The position numbers and the translations under genes were made by a program. The notes beneath the pieces were generated by a model, which had not been told where the DNA came from, did no database searches, and saw nothing but the letters and a program-made list of their open reading frames with translations. A stretch of DNA of 64,000 nt from Stentor coeruleus (taxonomy: Eukaryota > Ciliophora > Heterotrichea > Heterotrichida > Stentoridae): NCBI GenBank assembly GCA_001970955.1, contig MPUH01000180.1, forward strand, positions 25,230 through 89,229, in the 5' to 3' direction. Below, in pieces: positions 42,384-54,400 of this stretch (position 1 is the stretch's first letter; each line of letters starts with the position of its first letter).

Positions 42384-43646
42384 CTAGTTTATGCATGTGT
42401 CTGAAGCTCTAAAATAAGGCATTATACTTTTTGGATCTGTAACTGCATTTATTTCAAAGTTTTTTTCTGCCTTGATCCCATCAGAGATTTCTTTTTTAAT
42501 TGAACTTAATAACTCACTAAACTCTAAAGCCAGTTCTTTTTTAATTTTTGAATCATTTAGATACCCAGTAACTTCACACAGACTCTCAGTGCATATGCGG
42601 ATTTTTTCTTTGAGCATTTTTTTCTTTGCCCTTTCATTTTTAATTTCATCTAAAATTTCTTGTAAATCTTCACACATTTTTTCTTGTTTAATCCTTGAAC
42701 TTTCGATAATATGTAGATTCGTTTGTAAATCTTCAATATTCATTTTGCATCGTTCTTCGATTTCAAAGTTTTCGTTTAGCATAGTTTCATACCATTCTGA
42801 AGTGTCTTTTAGTGAATATCCTAGTTTTTCTTGCCCATTCATTGCTAGATAAATTCTATGATGTATAGTTTTAAGTTTATTTTCTAAACTTATACGGTTT
42901 TCTGTGTATACATTTTTGCATTTGTTCATATCTTCTTCGATTTTCAAGGTCTGTTCTTGACTCTCTGCGTATTTTTGTTCTAGTTTTATTAGATCATCAT
43001 GGATTTCTTCTTGATACATAATAACTTGATCATATTTCATATTCACATGCTCTAGATTATTTGAAGCCAAATCTATTAACTGGATATCTTTTCTTCTAGA
43101 ATTTAAATCTACTTCATATATACTCCCAATAGCGGCAATAAGCATAGTTTCAGGGGCAATAGGTTTTCCAACAATAATATTTCTTAAAGTTTCAATATTT
43201 TCAGCAGCATTAAAAGTCTTACTTCTTTTCGATCCCCTTCTAGAGAAAGTTTTTTCAGTATTTTCAGAGGCGATACTTTTTAAATCATCATCAGGATTCT
43301 TAATTTCCCTTTCTGAATCTACCCTAAGATGATCTGAAAAACTATTTTTAATCAACCCAGATGGTCGTCTTTTAGGAACTTCTGCAACTGGTTTAGCTGA
43401 TTCATATTCCAATCCTCTAATACTTGGAAATGTATCAATAGCTGGAGGTTTCTGTTTATAAGAATCTTGCCGTGAAAATTCATATCTAGACCTAACACTT
43501 TCTTGTCGAAAAAGTGCTGAAAGTGGAGTTTCAGGGGTCTCTGAACCATCATCTAATGTGATTTTCATAGTTAACTGTATCAAATCTAAAGGTTCCTCAT
43601 CTGAACTAGCCACTTCAGGAATTGCATTTAACTCTATATAATCCAT
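42384..43646 (-). CDS. Unknown coiled-coil protein, 420 aa
   Basis: Single exon, ATG at 43646, TAG stop. The N-terminal 170 residues are polar and probably disordered, with basic-Ser patches such as RRGSKRSKTF and RRPSGL that look like phosphorylation sites. Residues from about 190 to 400 are a helical coiled coil rich in Glu, Lys and Ile. No named family was recognised. The ATG lies 38 bp from the stop of the DYRK gene on the same strand, which makes a shared regulatory region with that gene's 3' end unavoidable. Confidence 0.75.
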   Translation of the reverse strand: MDYIELNAIPEVASSDEEPLDLIQLTMKITLDDGSETPETPLSALFRQESVRSRYEFSRQDSYKQKPPAIDTFPSIRGLEYESAKPVAEVPKRRPSGLIKNSFSDHLRVDSEREIKNPDDDLKSIASENTEKTFSRRGSKRSKTFNAAENIETLRNIIVGKPIAPETMLIAAIGSIYEVDLNSRRKDIQLIDLASNNLEHVNMKYDQVIMYQEEIHDDLIKLEQKYAESQEQTLKIEEDMNKCKNVYTENRISLENKLKTIHHRIYLAMNGQEKLGYSLKDTSEWYETMLNENFEIEERCKMNIEDLQTNLHIIESSRIKQEKMCEDLQEILDEIKNERAKKKMLKEKIRICTESLCEVTGYLNDSKIKKELALEFSELLSSIKKEISDGIKAEKNFEINAVTDPKSIMPYFRASDTCIN

Positions 43647-43684
43647 CCTTTAAATTAATTATTCTCTCAACATATTATTTAGAG

Positions 43685-45365
43685 TTACGTAAATAGAAAT
43701 GATTTTGGGGCGTTCGCTCGACGAGTCGAACTAGGTTTTACATCTGAATTTTTTGGCTCTGGGTCTTTTATCAAAGGCTTGTTATTTTCAGTTATCCATT
43801 CGCATGCCAAAGCTTGTTCTGGGGTTATTCTTACTGATGGTTCCCATGTAAAACACGATTCTATAAGCCTAATAAATTTATCATCTGCATTTCTTAGTGT
43901 ATCACATAATCTTCTTGTTGCTGGGTGTCTTTTTTTACCTTTAGAATTCGCGATAATTTTAGGTTGGTTTTCATTATCAAAAAAAAGTTTTTTTCTTGTT
44001 GATTTTTGTAAGAGTTCTTTTGGAGGAATGCTTAAATATTCCATTATGCATAAAAGCTGCTCAGCTTCAGATTCACCTGGGAAGATAGGAAAGCCGGTGT
44101 ATAATTCGGCTAAAATACACCCAAAACTCCACATATCAATTGCTGTTGTGTATGGAATCCCAAGGATTATTTCTGGGGCGCGATAGAAACGACTTTGGAT
44201 ATAGGTGTAGATACGTTTGTCTAAAAAACATGAAGAGCCGAAATCGATAACTTTTATTGCTGAACGATTTGGTTGTCTTAAAAGTATATTCTCAGGTTTT
44301 AAATCACAATGAATAATCTTAGAGTTGCTCAGTAGGACTAAAGTTTGGAGGATTTGTATAGCGAACCTTCTGATTAGATTCAGTGACNACTAAAGTTTGG
44401 AGGATTTGTATAGCGAACCTTCTGATTAGATTCAGTGACAGTCCTTGGAATTCGTTGCCTTTCAAAAAATCATACAAGTTCATGCTTAGAAGTTCAAAAC
44501 ATATACACTAAATATTTCTTACAATATGATTCCGAAAACTAAAACTAGACTGTATATGCACAATATTATACATATTTCCCTCATCTTTTTGTCTTAAAAC
44601 TTTTAATACTTCAATCTCTATACCTGCCTGCTGATGAAACCTAGATTTATTTCTTATCATCTTTAACGCACAAAAACATTGATGTTTATAATCAAATACT
44701 CTAAAAACCTGTCCAAAACTCCCTCGACCAATAATTTCAAAAATCTCATACCTATAAGCGATATGGTCTTTAATTACAGGACGATAATCTCCATTTTCAT
44801 CATCATATCCAAAATTCCCTGTTGGCTGCATATTACTTTTATGTTTCTTTGCATCAATTCCAATACAAAATACTGAAGGATATTTGAGGATTTCACCTTG
44901 TTCATATGAAGTGAGTTTGTTTGCAAAAGCTTTTAAAACTGTTGCTGGGGTAGTCGGTAAAGCTAAGTCTGACCATTGTTGCCCTTTGATACTTACATCA
45001 TTTCTTTGAGAATATATACTGAAATTTAAAGAACTATCGTTTGGAACAGGTCTTTGAAGACTCATATTGATTGGACTTACTAGAGAATTATTAGCGCTGT
45101 TTGTTGTTGATATGTTTGCGCTTACTGTATGACCTTGTTGTCCAGAATGTTGAGATATATGCAAGTTACGTCCTGAACTTGGAAAAAACTTGCTTTCAGG
45201 AAGAGTTGGGATTGCTTGGGCTAGTGTTGGAATTTTTTGTGATTTTAGACCCAGGCTCATTGTGGTTGGAAGAGTAGGTTTGTTGCTGATTTTGTCTGTG
45301 ATGGGCTCGTTTGGGAGTTTTTTCGGGAGCTCCTTTAGAGAATTGTAATCTGATAGTTTTTTCAT
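43685..45365 (-). CDS. DYRK-family protein kinase (class II), one intron, broken by an assembly gap
   Basis: The N-terminal half (45365-44523) has a Ser/Thr/Pro-rich tail, the DYRK-homology box ([21 protein letters not shown], in part) and [18 protein letters not shown] leading to the loop [12 protein letters not shown] and the ATP Lys in ALKMIRN. After a 15-nt intron it continues [17 protein letters not shown]. Downstream of the gap the frame gives [13 protein letters not shown], the YTY activation-loop tyrosine and SRFYRAPE. These are DYRK2/3/4-type features, so autophosphorylation on the second Tyr is expected. N at 44388 with a 51-bp duplication breaks the frame; subtracting the intron and the 52 extra bases leaves 537 codons, an exact multiple of three, which supports a single intact gene. 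Confidence 0.92.
44337..44439. repeat. Direct 51-bp repeat around a single N inside the DYRK gene
   Basis: Identical copies 44337-44387 and 44389-44439 flank N at 44388. The added 52 bases shift the DYRK reading frame, so annotation pipelines would split this gene. Confidence 0.93.
44508..44522 (-). other. 15-nt intron in the DYRK gene
   Basis: Minus-strand sequence GTAAGAAATATTTAG, phase 0, with an in-frame TAG at its end. Removal joins SFRNHI to CICFELL, as expected for the DYRK hinge. Confidence 0.93.
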
Positions 45366-46205
45366 TTAATTTTTAAAGGCTTAGGTATTACTTTACTATG
45401 AAAATATGAGTAGGAAAGTGATGTTTGGTTTTTGTTGGTAATTTGACTGGAGGAAATGGAAATTGGATTTTAGTGTAGAGAGGTGGGGGATTTGAAGGAA
45501 AATTATGGAATTTTATTGGGAAAACGAGGGTTTTGTGATTTAGATAGGGTTTTTGATGGAAAATGCGAGTTTTAGGTTTTATTTTTTTTTTGTGTATTGT
45601 AGGCTTTTTTTAGATTTATATTTTGGGGTTGGTGTTTGGTTTTTAGGTTAGGTAGATGATTTGTGATTCGATTTTTAAGAGTTTCACATTTTCGTAGTAA
45701 GTGAAAAATTTTTTTTGGCTTTGGAGTAGTTATTTAGTAAATGCTTTTAATGATATAAAGATAATATTATTATTACGAAATAGATATTACAATAACGAGA
45801 ACTAAATATGTTTTTCATGCTTCACAGCAATTATTCTAATTATTTTTCGATATCCATTGCATCATTTGCTTACAAATCACAACTAATTTCTAAAAAAAAT
45901 ATAAACTCTAATCATTATATGCAACAATTAAAAAAACTCATTAAAGCCCATCAATTTTATTATCCAACAGCACTCCTATTTTATCATTATCAAAATATAA
46001 GCCCAAAAAAAATCTCTAAACCTCCAAATTTCCCAATTATTAATTTCAACAAGATCATTCTCTCATATAAACACCATCATCCTAACATCTCAACCACCCA
46101 TATAAAATTATCTACATCCTACCCTTCCACACTTCAAATCTCATCATCCTCCAACATAAAATCCTCTCAACGAATCCTCTTCTTTTTATCTGATAATTTA
46201 TTAAT
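45366..46205. other. Intergenic region, 0.84 kb, with a skew-driven false ORF
   Basis: 45366-45780 is G/T-rich (5' flank of the minus-strand DYRK) and about 45800-46205 is C/A-rich (3' flank of the minus-strand PDE). A 177-codon plus-strand ORF at 45808-46341 starts in this G-poor DNA and runs antisense into the PDE; it is judged spurious. Confidence 0.6.
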
Positions 46206-48338
46206 TTACCCAGTAGAATTCCTAAACTCAGTGCCAAAACTCCTAAGGCTTTTAATCACAGGCTGTTCACTAAACCCAGCATTCCCAGCTTTAGTCGTAA
46301 ACATTCTCTTCCTCAAATGGCAATTTTCCCATTCACTCTGATTTTTCTTTAACTCATCAATACAATCTTTATCAATAACCACTGAAGTAATATAATTATT
46401 CAAAGACTCATAAATTGGCAAGACAATATTCTTAATAAACCCACTCTGCGATTTAGGAATATTAGTTTTATCTCTATCACAATACATACTAACAGCAAGT
46501 CCTTTAGCTTTTTCTAAATCCCCTTGTACAAAAAATTCTTCAATAACCAAATTACTCCATTTTATATGTAAATCTCTAGATTTAGCTGCATGGCCAACAT
46601 CAGCAGCTTTGATTGCAATACGCATAATCTCAAGTCTATGTTCAGGAGTATCAATTGGCCTATTAGGTGAACTAACAATTTTTGCTTTAAGTTTACCTAT
46701 AAGATCGAAATGTTTACTCATATCAGTAGCTAAAATCATTTCTATAACTTGTAATCTTACTGCAATATATATTTCATTAGTAAGTCCATTAAGAATATTT
46801 GCCCCAGGTTCAGACATAAGTTGAAAAGTTAAGGAACTATGCATCATTTCTAATACACTTAAATCATTGTCTGTTTATATATTACATGTTATAGCTAATG
46901 GATCTCTATTGTTTACTAAAAATCGATTTGTAAACCCTGGATGTCCAACATCATGACCTAGGTTAGCGATTATACATGCAAGAATTTCATAATCATTAGT
47001 ATATTCAAAAAGTATTGATTGATGTAGAATGAAAAGAAAGGATCCTAAAACATCAGCTGCATGTGTTGAGTTATGATAAGGGTTTTGTTTATAATTGATT
47101 TCTAATTTTTCGAAAAACTTGTGATATACTTGTTCATCAATTTTAAAAAACTCATCAAGTCTGTATTTGCCTATAGCATATTTACCTATTGTTGTTAAAG
47201 GTTTTCCTGCAGTACATTCAGCAAGAAAAAAAATATCAAAGTTCCAATTGTTACTTACTTGACGTAATACCCCTAAGAGTTCTTCAACTTGATATCTTTT
47301 TGGGAGTTCGATGGTTTTACGAAGCTCGCTTTTGATTGCTTCTGGCTGGGATTTGCTGTGATCTTTGACGTATTCTTTCATGAAAATTTTATCATCAGCA
47401 TCCATCCCTGCGGTTATACCATCCATATCAACTTCATATAAATTTCCTTTAGTCATGATTATTTTAAGGACTTTAGAAAGAATTTCGTAAATTTTCTGCA
47501 AATATACCTTGTGCTTTACTGTCGTGATTAATAAAGTGTTAATTATATTCATAGCTTGATTTACTGATGAGATTATACTTTCAATCTCAGTCATAGCGTC
47601 GTTTTTATTGTTTTCTTGAGGATTTGTATTACAAAGTGCGAATTTTTCTCTATATTCCAGTTCAGCGAAGTAGAATTTTATAGTTTCTAGGATTGTCCAA
47701 GATAATATTATTGCGAACTCTAGTAAAGTTAGCAAAAGGTCTTGTGAGCTGGCAATATGCAGTCCTAAATATATAAAAGATATAAGCAAGTTCGCTAAAA
47801 AAAACGTCCTGTATGTAAAAATGATGACAAATTTGCTGGTTGCTTGTAAAAGCAGAATCCCAAAAACACAAGAAAACGTACAAGAATTCGAGTTAAAAAT
47901 CCAAAGCTGTAAGAGTTTGCTGTTTAGTATTAAAGAGATTAGTATTGCCAGATAGCAAAACTGGAGAACTTGAGTGGGGAAAACCTTTAGTATATGTTTT
48001 TGTATAGAGAAATAAGCGAGAAAAATGCAAAGACCTGAAGCATTGAGTATGAGTAATTGGAATGCTAAGGAAGATGTAAATTCATAAGACAAAATGTAGT
48101 TGAGACTATAGATGATTAAGATTGCCGAAAGAGTACATAAGAAATAGTAGTGATTTTCAATAGTAGTTACGTGGAAACTGCTACTTTTAGGGTATAATAA
48201 ACTTGCTATATATGAGTTTTCGATACTGAGATTTTTGAAGTGAAGGGATGATTTCTGCATTATGCCCGTCTTGGCTTCGCATTCTATTAAATTCCTATCT
48301 GTTTTCGAATCTCTTCTTGGCTCTGGACTGGTTTTCAT
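46206..48338 (-). CDS. Membrane-bound 3',5'-cyclic nucleotide phosphodiesterase
   Basis: Two exons (48338-46886 and 46870-46206) joined by a 15-nt intron give 705 aa. The N-terminal third has about six hydrophobic segments (residues ~65-225). A linker with helices follows, then a class I PDE domain: PYHNSTHAADV with the first metal His, the HDVGHPGFTN signature, TYNDLSVLEMMHSS across the splice site, AADVGHAAK with the second metal Asp, and SQSGFI carrying the substrate-binding Gln. All metal and Gln positions are present, so it should hydrolyse cAMP and/or cGMP. Membrane-anchored PDEs of this plan are typical of ciliates and other protists. No GAF domain or calmodulin site is seen. Confidence 0.93.
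46871..46885 (-). other. 15-nt intron in the PDE gene
   Basis: Minus-strand sequence GTAATATATAAACAG, phase 1. Retention gives an in-frame TAA; removal restores LAITYNDLSVLE, a conserved PDE block. Confidence 0.95.
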
Positions 48339-48961
48339 TATTATTAGTGTAATTAGTAATTCCTTGATATTGATTTTAGAATTCTTTTAAAAAATCCATG
48401 AATGTTTTAAAATTTGTTGGGTATGGGATAAGGATGTATAGTGGTTTATATTTTTGTTATTGATTAGGGAATACAATTTTCAGATTTTTTATGAAAGGTA
48501 AAAAACAAATTTATATGATAAGTATTTTGGAATTACTTGGTAGTAATGATTTATAAAATTTTAAAGATTGAATATGTTTATATAATAGAGAAACTCAAAG
48601 ATTGGTAGAATTTGTATTTAGAATATATGCTAGCGAATAAGTTTTGTTAAAGCTCATGATATTGATAAAAATGGGAAATTATAATAAAAATGCACATTAC
48701 CTTGATTGGTTACATGATTTATTCTTAGAAATTCTAGTTTAATATAAAAATTACAAAATCATTAATCAAATTATCATTCTCAGATATAAAAAATACTAAC
48801 TACAAAACAAATAACATATTTTTAGAGTTTTTATATAAACTCGATTATAAGTATTTATATTAAATTAAACATATCATAAGGTAAAAAAAATAATATATTT
48901 AATAATCATATATACAATAATATCTATAATATACTTATTAATTATAAAAGTTGTAATTACG
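48339..48961. other. Intergenic region, 0.6 kb
   Basis: G/T-rich to about 48660 (PDE 5' flank) and C/A-rich from about 48720 (3' flank of the next minus-strand gene). No ORF, RNA gene or repeat seen. Confidence 0.5.
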
Positions 48962-49642
48962 TTATTTGCTAATAAGTTGCTGATACCAAAGATTTCCTCT
49001 TTTAGTGCTAGGCTTAGGAAGTCGTTCTTCAAATTTTTTGATTTCTGTAGAGGCTAGCATGTATTTTATTTTTTTGTTTATGGTTGACAAATCTTGTTGA
49101 GAATGCTTGATGAAATTAATATTAGTTGAAAATGGAGTTTTACATGCTGATATTTCTGATTCATAAACTTGAAGTTGTCTGCCTTCAGGGTCAATACTTT
49201 CAGGAATTTTATTAGAAAGGCTACTTCCGAATAGTTTACTTGTACTTTTCTGGTATTTTAAACCCATCGTAATGCTAGGGGATTCTCTTATAACTTTTTT
49301 TATTGTATTCATAAAAGTAATCTCTTGTTTGGGTTTTTTAAACCCAAACCTCATTTTCTCAAAGAAATTTTGGTAAAAATTTGACTTGTACCTAATTTTG
49401 TCTTTAATTCCACTTGTAACATCTATAGCATTTGAAAACTTGATACTATCATAATCTTGATCTATGTTTATAGGAGGAAGAGATACACAAGCTCTTCTTT
49501 GTGGTAGATCTTGATGAAATATTGGTTGATTTATTAGTTTCTTACCTAAACTTATAGGTTTATTATGTGTAACTAAAGAAAAGCTTCCTTTGAAATGAGA
49601 TGGACTTTCAGCGCTCACAGCATTATGTGCATACTTTTTCAT
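48962..49642 (-). CDS. Unknown basic 226-aa protein
   Basis: The frame is open to 49681, but the outermost codon there is TTG; the first ATG is at 49642 (MKKYAHNAV). The protein is polar and basic, with many Ser, Lys, Pro and Phe, no membrane segment and no recognised domain. Two Pro-rich blocks (RRACVSLPPI and the C-terminal LPKPSTKRG) may be linear docking motifs. It has the appearance of a ciliate structural or regulatory protein of unknown role. TAA stop. Confidence 0.6.
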   Translation of the reverse strand: MKKYAHNAVSAESPSHFKGSFSLVTHNKPISLGKKLINQPIFHQDLPQRRACVSLPPINIDQDYDSIKFSNAIDVTSGIKDKIRYKSNFYQNFFEKMRFGFKKPKQEITFMNTIKKVIRESPSITMGLKYQKSTSKLFGSSLSNKIPESIDPEGRQLQVYESEISACKTPFSTNINFIKHSQQDLSTINKKIKYMLASTEIKKFEERLPKPSTKRGNLWYQQLISK

Positions 49643-50446
49643 AATACTATTTATTAATATACTAAGTATATATTGTAACAAAAAATATTTTTACGTAAAA
49701 TAAAAATTCTATCTGATTTTAAAAATAATTAAGAGAAATGATTTGATCATCAAGGAAATAACTGTAAATTTTCAAATCTTTATTATAATAATCTTCAGTA
49801 TTTACAAAAATTCATTCTAGGAAAATATCAGGAGATTTTGTACTGAGTTTTATGTGTTATAAATATTTTGATGTAAAAAATTATGAGAATTAGAATTTTT
49901 TATATATTTTTTTGAATGTGGGTATTTTAAATAAATTATGAAGTTTAGGTTGTTTTAGCTCAGATGATTTGGAAAATGGAGATGAAAGTAGAATTTATGA
50001 TAATATTTGATAAAATACTCACTAAAGTTAAATAAATTTCAGCACTAGACGATTTAGTTTAATACTATTTTCATATATTTCATATTGAATTTTTGAAGAA
50101 AATATTANGAGATGAAAGTAGAATTTATGATAATATTTGATAAAATACTCACTAAAGTTAAATAAATTTCAGTACTAGACGATTTAGTTTAATACTATTT
50201 TCATATATTTCATATTGAATTTTTGAAGAAAATATTGTTTTTTCAGGATATACTTATTTTCCACTTCAAAAATATTGCATATCTAAACATTAGTATTAGT
50301 TAGGGCATATCTAAACATAAAACAATTCAAAGATTTAAACCCTATAAGCATTACTCTATATTTTTAAGATTAAAATTCTTAAAAAATCCAACTTCGATAC
50401 AAAAAATACATAAAACAAATCATCCTTTTTAGCTTTTAAATTAAAC
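49643..50446. other. Intergenic region, 0.8 kb, with an assembly-gap duplication
   Basis: G/T-rich on the left, C/A-rich from about 50280 to 50446. N at 50108 is flanked by ~128-bp copies. No ORF or RNA gene supported. Confidence 0.6.
49979..50236. repeat. Direct 128-bp repeat around a single N (assembly gap)
   Basis: Copies 49979-50106 and 50109-50236 differ at one base (cagcac versus cagtac) and are separated by 'an' at 50107-50108. Confidence 0.9.
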
Positions 50447-51289
50447 CTATTCTACCTTTTTTCCTTTAGGCTTAGCCAACTCTGAAAGAAATCCTTGTTT
50501 AAGTTTCACACTACGAGAAGCAGAAAGTGCACGTGTTTCATCATTTCTAACCTGAAAATTGGCAGAATATTTAGGGTTTTTCATCACTTTCGCATTTGGT
50601 GTAGGGCTAGCAAAGTCCTGACCTTTCAACATCATCGCCAAAGATTCATTCTCATTACGTTGTGGTTCAAATTTCCCTAAACTAGTTACGGTTTTCAAAC
50701 TATTAGTTTTTTCAACCTGAGGTTTACTCTTTACAGTATTTTTTTCCTGGGCCTTTGGCACAGTAAGGGGCCTATTAGGATTTTCAAAGTCTTGCGATTC
50801 AGATTTTTTCGGTTTAAAAGTACATCCATTCAACTCCTGATCCTTTTTAGCCTTTCTTTGCTCTTCAAGTTTCTTATCTTTTTGTTCTTTCCAATACTTT
50901 GTCCTTTCATGAACACTCATACTCTTTAAATCAGGCTGTACTGGTGTTGACTCATCTATTTTATCCAAATACTTCAATATATTTACTGATATTTTTACAG
51001 GTTCAGGCATTGATTCAGGAGCTTTTACTTCAAATCTTTCCTCATATTTTGCCACAATATCCATTCTTTCTCTTTTCAACCCTTCAGCGATTTTCCGAGA
51101 ATTTTGATTTATCTTTGGAATCGACCGCATTTCTTTTAGATCATTAGCTTTTTGTTTGATTTTCATAGAGTTTAGTTTACCTGATTTGCCAGTAACCCTA
51201 TCAGTTAAACCATCACAACGACCTGTTGAACTTTTTTTAACATGATTTGGAGCTTTAATACCAATATAAGAGTATATATCATCATCCAT
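50447..51289 (-). CDS. Unknown Lys-rich 280-aa protein
   Basis: Single exon, ATG at 51289, TAG stop. The protein is highly charged and mostly disordered, with a short helical block around residues 130-155 (ERTKYWKEQKDKKLEEQRKA) followed by NGCTFKPK, a phrase often seen in ciliate cytoskeletal or ciliary proteins. No domain could be named. It is divergent from the acidic coiled-coil gene at 51466 with 176 bp between starts, so co-regulation is possible. Confidence 0.65.
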   Translation of the reverse strand: MDDDIYSYIGIKAPNHVKKSSTGRCDGLTDRVTGKSGKLNSMKIKQKANDLKEMRSIPKINQNSRKIAEGLKRERMDIVAKYEERFEVKAPESMPEPVKISVNILKYLDKIDESTPVQPDLKSMSVHERTKYWKEQKDKKLEEQRKAKKDQELNGCTFKPKKSESQDFENPNRPLTVPKAQEKNTVKSKPQVEKTNSLKTVTSLGKFEPQRNENESLAMMLKGQDFASPTPNAKVMKNPKYSANFQVRNDETRALSASRSVKLKQGFLSELAKPKGKKVE

Positions 51290-51465
51290 ATTTTATATTG
51301 TTATAAAAAACTATATATATATAAAAAGTGTTATTATAAACATTTAGATTATAGTTTTCTTAGGTTTATTATATTTACATAAAGAAAAATATTATTAAAA
51401 GGTTTTAATCATAGAAACTAAAATATAAAGTTTTGATTAAATTTAAATATTAGAATGTAATAAAT

Positions 51466-54400
51466 ATGCTTGGAAGCGACGCGGCCAATAGAGCTAAACA
51501 ACAGAGGATTTTAGCTGTAAGAAAACAAGAGGCTATGATTGCTAGACAGTCATCCCAAAGCTATAGAGGTAATAAACAGTCTGAAAACCAAATCCAAAAC
51601 TTAGTAAAGACTATGTAGGAACGTGTCAAAAATGATAAAGTTAAAGAAATAGAAACTTTACTTAAACAAAAAGAACATTATCTTGCTAACTTAGGGAAAG
51701 CTCAAGAAGCAGCACAACAAGAAAGAAGAGTTCAAGAAGAAAATATGCGGGCACGAGATCAGTTTTTGAAAGAAGCTGAAATCAAGGCGAAAGAAAGAGG
51801 ACAGGCTGCTTTACGTTTGCAATTAGAACTAGACCAAAAACGCATTGATGCTGAAAATGAGCTTAAAGAACGTAAAGCTGAGATTATAAAGCATGAATCA
51901 GAAATCGCTCATGACCTTGCACAAAAGTTTAGAGAAAAACAAGCAATAATTGATGAACAAAAACGTATAGAAGAACTAGAAAACTATATAAGACCAGGTG
52001 GTACGGTTATGTATGGTAAGATTGATTATTCACAAACTCATTTTCATAATCCTATTATCCTCAAGCATGATTTTGAAGGTAGAACTGCTAAAGAAAATGC
52101 AGAAGAAGAAACTGAACAAGCAATTCTTAGATTTCAAGAAAAAGAGCAAACAAAAATATTTCATCAACAAAAAGCTGAAGAAAGAGGAGAAAATGCACTT
52201 TTACAAGTTCATGTTGATAGGGAACTTGCTAAACTTAATAGGCAGTTGGAAAAATTTAGAAAAGCAGATGGGGATGTAAAAATTAAAAGAGGAATGAATG
52301 ATAATACTTTACAGAATAGGTGTATTGTTAAAGAGACTCAGGATAAGTTTAAGAAACAATTAAGACTTGAAAGAATGTTTGAAGAAATGTGCATAGAGGC
52401 TAATGGTAATACTGAGGTTAAAGATGAAAGTTCTGAGGTGGTTGAGGATGAAAAAGCTGATGCTGTGAAGAATGTATTTGAAATTCCTATGCCAAAAATT
52501 GACACTGAAGGCACTAATCAAAGTAAATTAAGTGAAAAAGGTATTAAAACAGGACAATATAAAACACAAGAGCCTAGAGTAAACCCTCAAAAAGAACAAA
52601 CTAAGCAGCCAAAACAAAAATTATTAATGCAATCTGAAGATAATGAAGAAAAAAAACTAAAACAAACAAAATCGTCAAAAGCAGACTTTGAAAGTCAAGA
52701 TCTCGAATACTCTGTCAGCTCTGAAAATTCTGAAAGCTCAGACCATGACGTACTCCCAGCTAAATACAACCTCAAAGCATCAAGAAAAGGGAAAAAACCT
52801 AAAAAACATCATAAAAAATTACAAAAACCCAACAAATCCTTTGAACAAAAGGAAAAACCAGAAAACTTCCACATTTCTGACGACGACAAGTTCAAACAAG
52901 TCTTAGAAACTGAATATCAAAAACATTTGCAAATAAAAAAAGATCTTGAAAGCCTAAAAAAATACAACCCCGAGCCTGTTTCCACAGAAAAAAAAGAAAC
53001 TCATGCTAGGACTAATGCAAAATATGACCCACCATCAGTTCTATCCTCTCAAATATCCCCAAAATCTCCAGCTTTTACTAAAACATACGAAGAGCCTCAT
53101 GAAGATCATTTCCAAGTAGAGGCTGATTTTCCAGTCAAATCTCAAAAAAAAGGGGATTATTATGATTATCCTTCAGATTACAAAAATGAATACTCAGTTA
53201 AACCCCCTTCATCTAGTGAAAAACTTAATAAAACCCCAGGTTTTGCTATGAAATACCCCAACATCCCTGAGAAATCTGAAGACCAATCAGGAAACTCTAT
53301 ATCAGAAGAAGAAGACTCAGGTATAAAATCAAATAGTTTCTTAGAAGAAATGAAACTAAAATATGGTCTAATACAAAAATCTGAGAAAAAACCTGAAAAA
53401 CCTATTCCTGAAGAGCTTTCTGAAGAACAATCTGTGTCGAATTCTGAAAAAGATGTTTCAGAAAACATTTTTTCCCAAAGGACTATAAATCTTATGAAAG
53501 AAATTGAGGAGAAATACTCATTAGACAAATATAAAACTCAAGATAATATTGAGGATTATAGATTTGATATGCCATTTTCAAAACCTCAACAAAAATGGGA
53601 GGAGGCTAGAGCTGATAGTCATGTAAAATCTTTAGAAGATTATATAGGAGAGTATGAAGAGGACTCTGAAAAAGTATCTGAAGAGCATGAATCTCATAAG
53701 AAAATATATGAAAAGTCTAGTGAAGATGAATCTGAAGAAAATTATCATGATGAAGAAGAGGATAAAGATCAGGAGGATAGTTTAGATAAAGTACCTGATT
53801 CACCGGTAAGGGAGGTTGAAGATGAAAAACCAAGAAAAAGAGATTTTGCTTATAATATAAGAAAATATCAAGAGAAATATTTGGATAGTAAAGAACAAGC
53901 CGTTGGGTTGGTTAATAAAGGTAAAGAGAAGGAAAAGGAAAAAGATAAAGGTTTTAAACCAAGTTTTAATAACAAAAAAGATGAAATTTATGAAGAAAAT
54001 GAAGAAAATAGTAAGAGTGAGCAGGAGGAGAGTGATGATGAGAAATATGTTGTTAACAACAAGTTTTTTGATGAGATAAAAAATAAGTATGGCTTTGGAG
54101 AACCGAAGAAAGAAAAAGGGTTTAATTATAAGTTTGATTTTGAAAAAAAGAAAGATGAAGAGGAAGAGGAAGAAGAGGATGAAGAAGATGAAGAAGAAAA
54201 TGAAGAAGAGGAAGAAGATAAGCATGAAATAGGAGAGAGTGAAAGTGATTATAGTGAAAATAGCGGACTTAGACCGAAAATCCACTCAAGCAAAGGAGAA
54301 CTAATTGATTTTAATGAAGATAAAGGGAAAAGCCTTGCAGATATTTTCAAAGAAAGGAACAAAAAAGCAGCCGAAAAGCTCGACAAACGCGACATAAGCA

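Noticed and set aside
44337-44439. Real tandem duplication in the DYRK kinase domain
   Set aside because: Removing one copy plus the N restores an exact frame through the HCDLKPEN region, and the lone N marks an assembly join.
45808-46341. 177-codon plus-strand ORF with ATG
   Set aside because: It lies in G-poor DNA where TAG and TGA are rare, then runs antisense into the well-supported PDE; composition is not coding-like.
51616-51618. Possible stop-codon readthrough or UAG=Gln in the acidic coiled-coil gene
   Set aside because: The TAG is the last three bases of a perfect 15-nt GT-AG intron (51604-51618), matching the others in the window.
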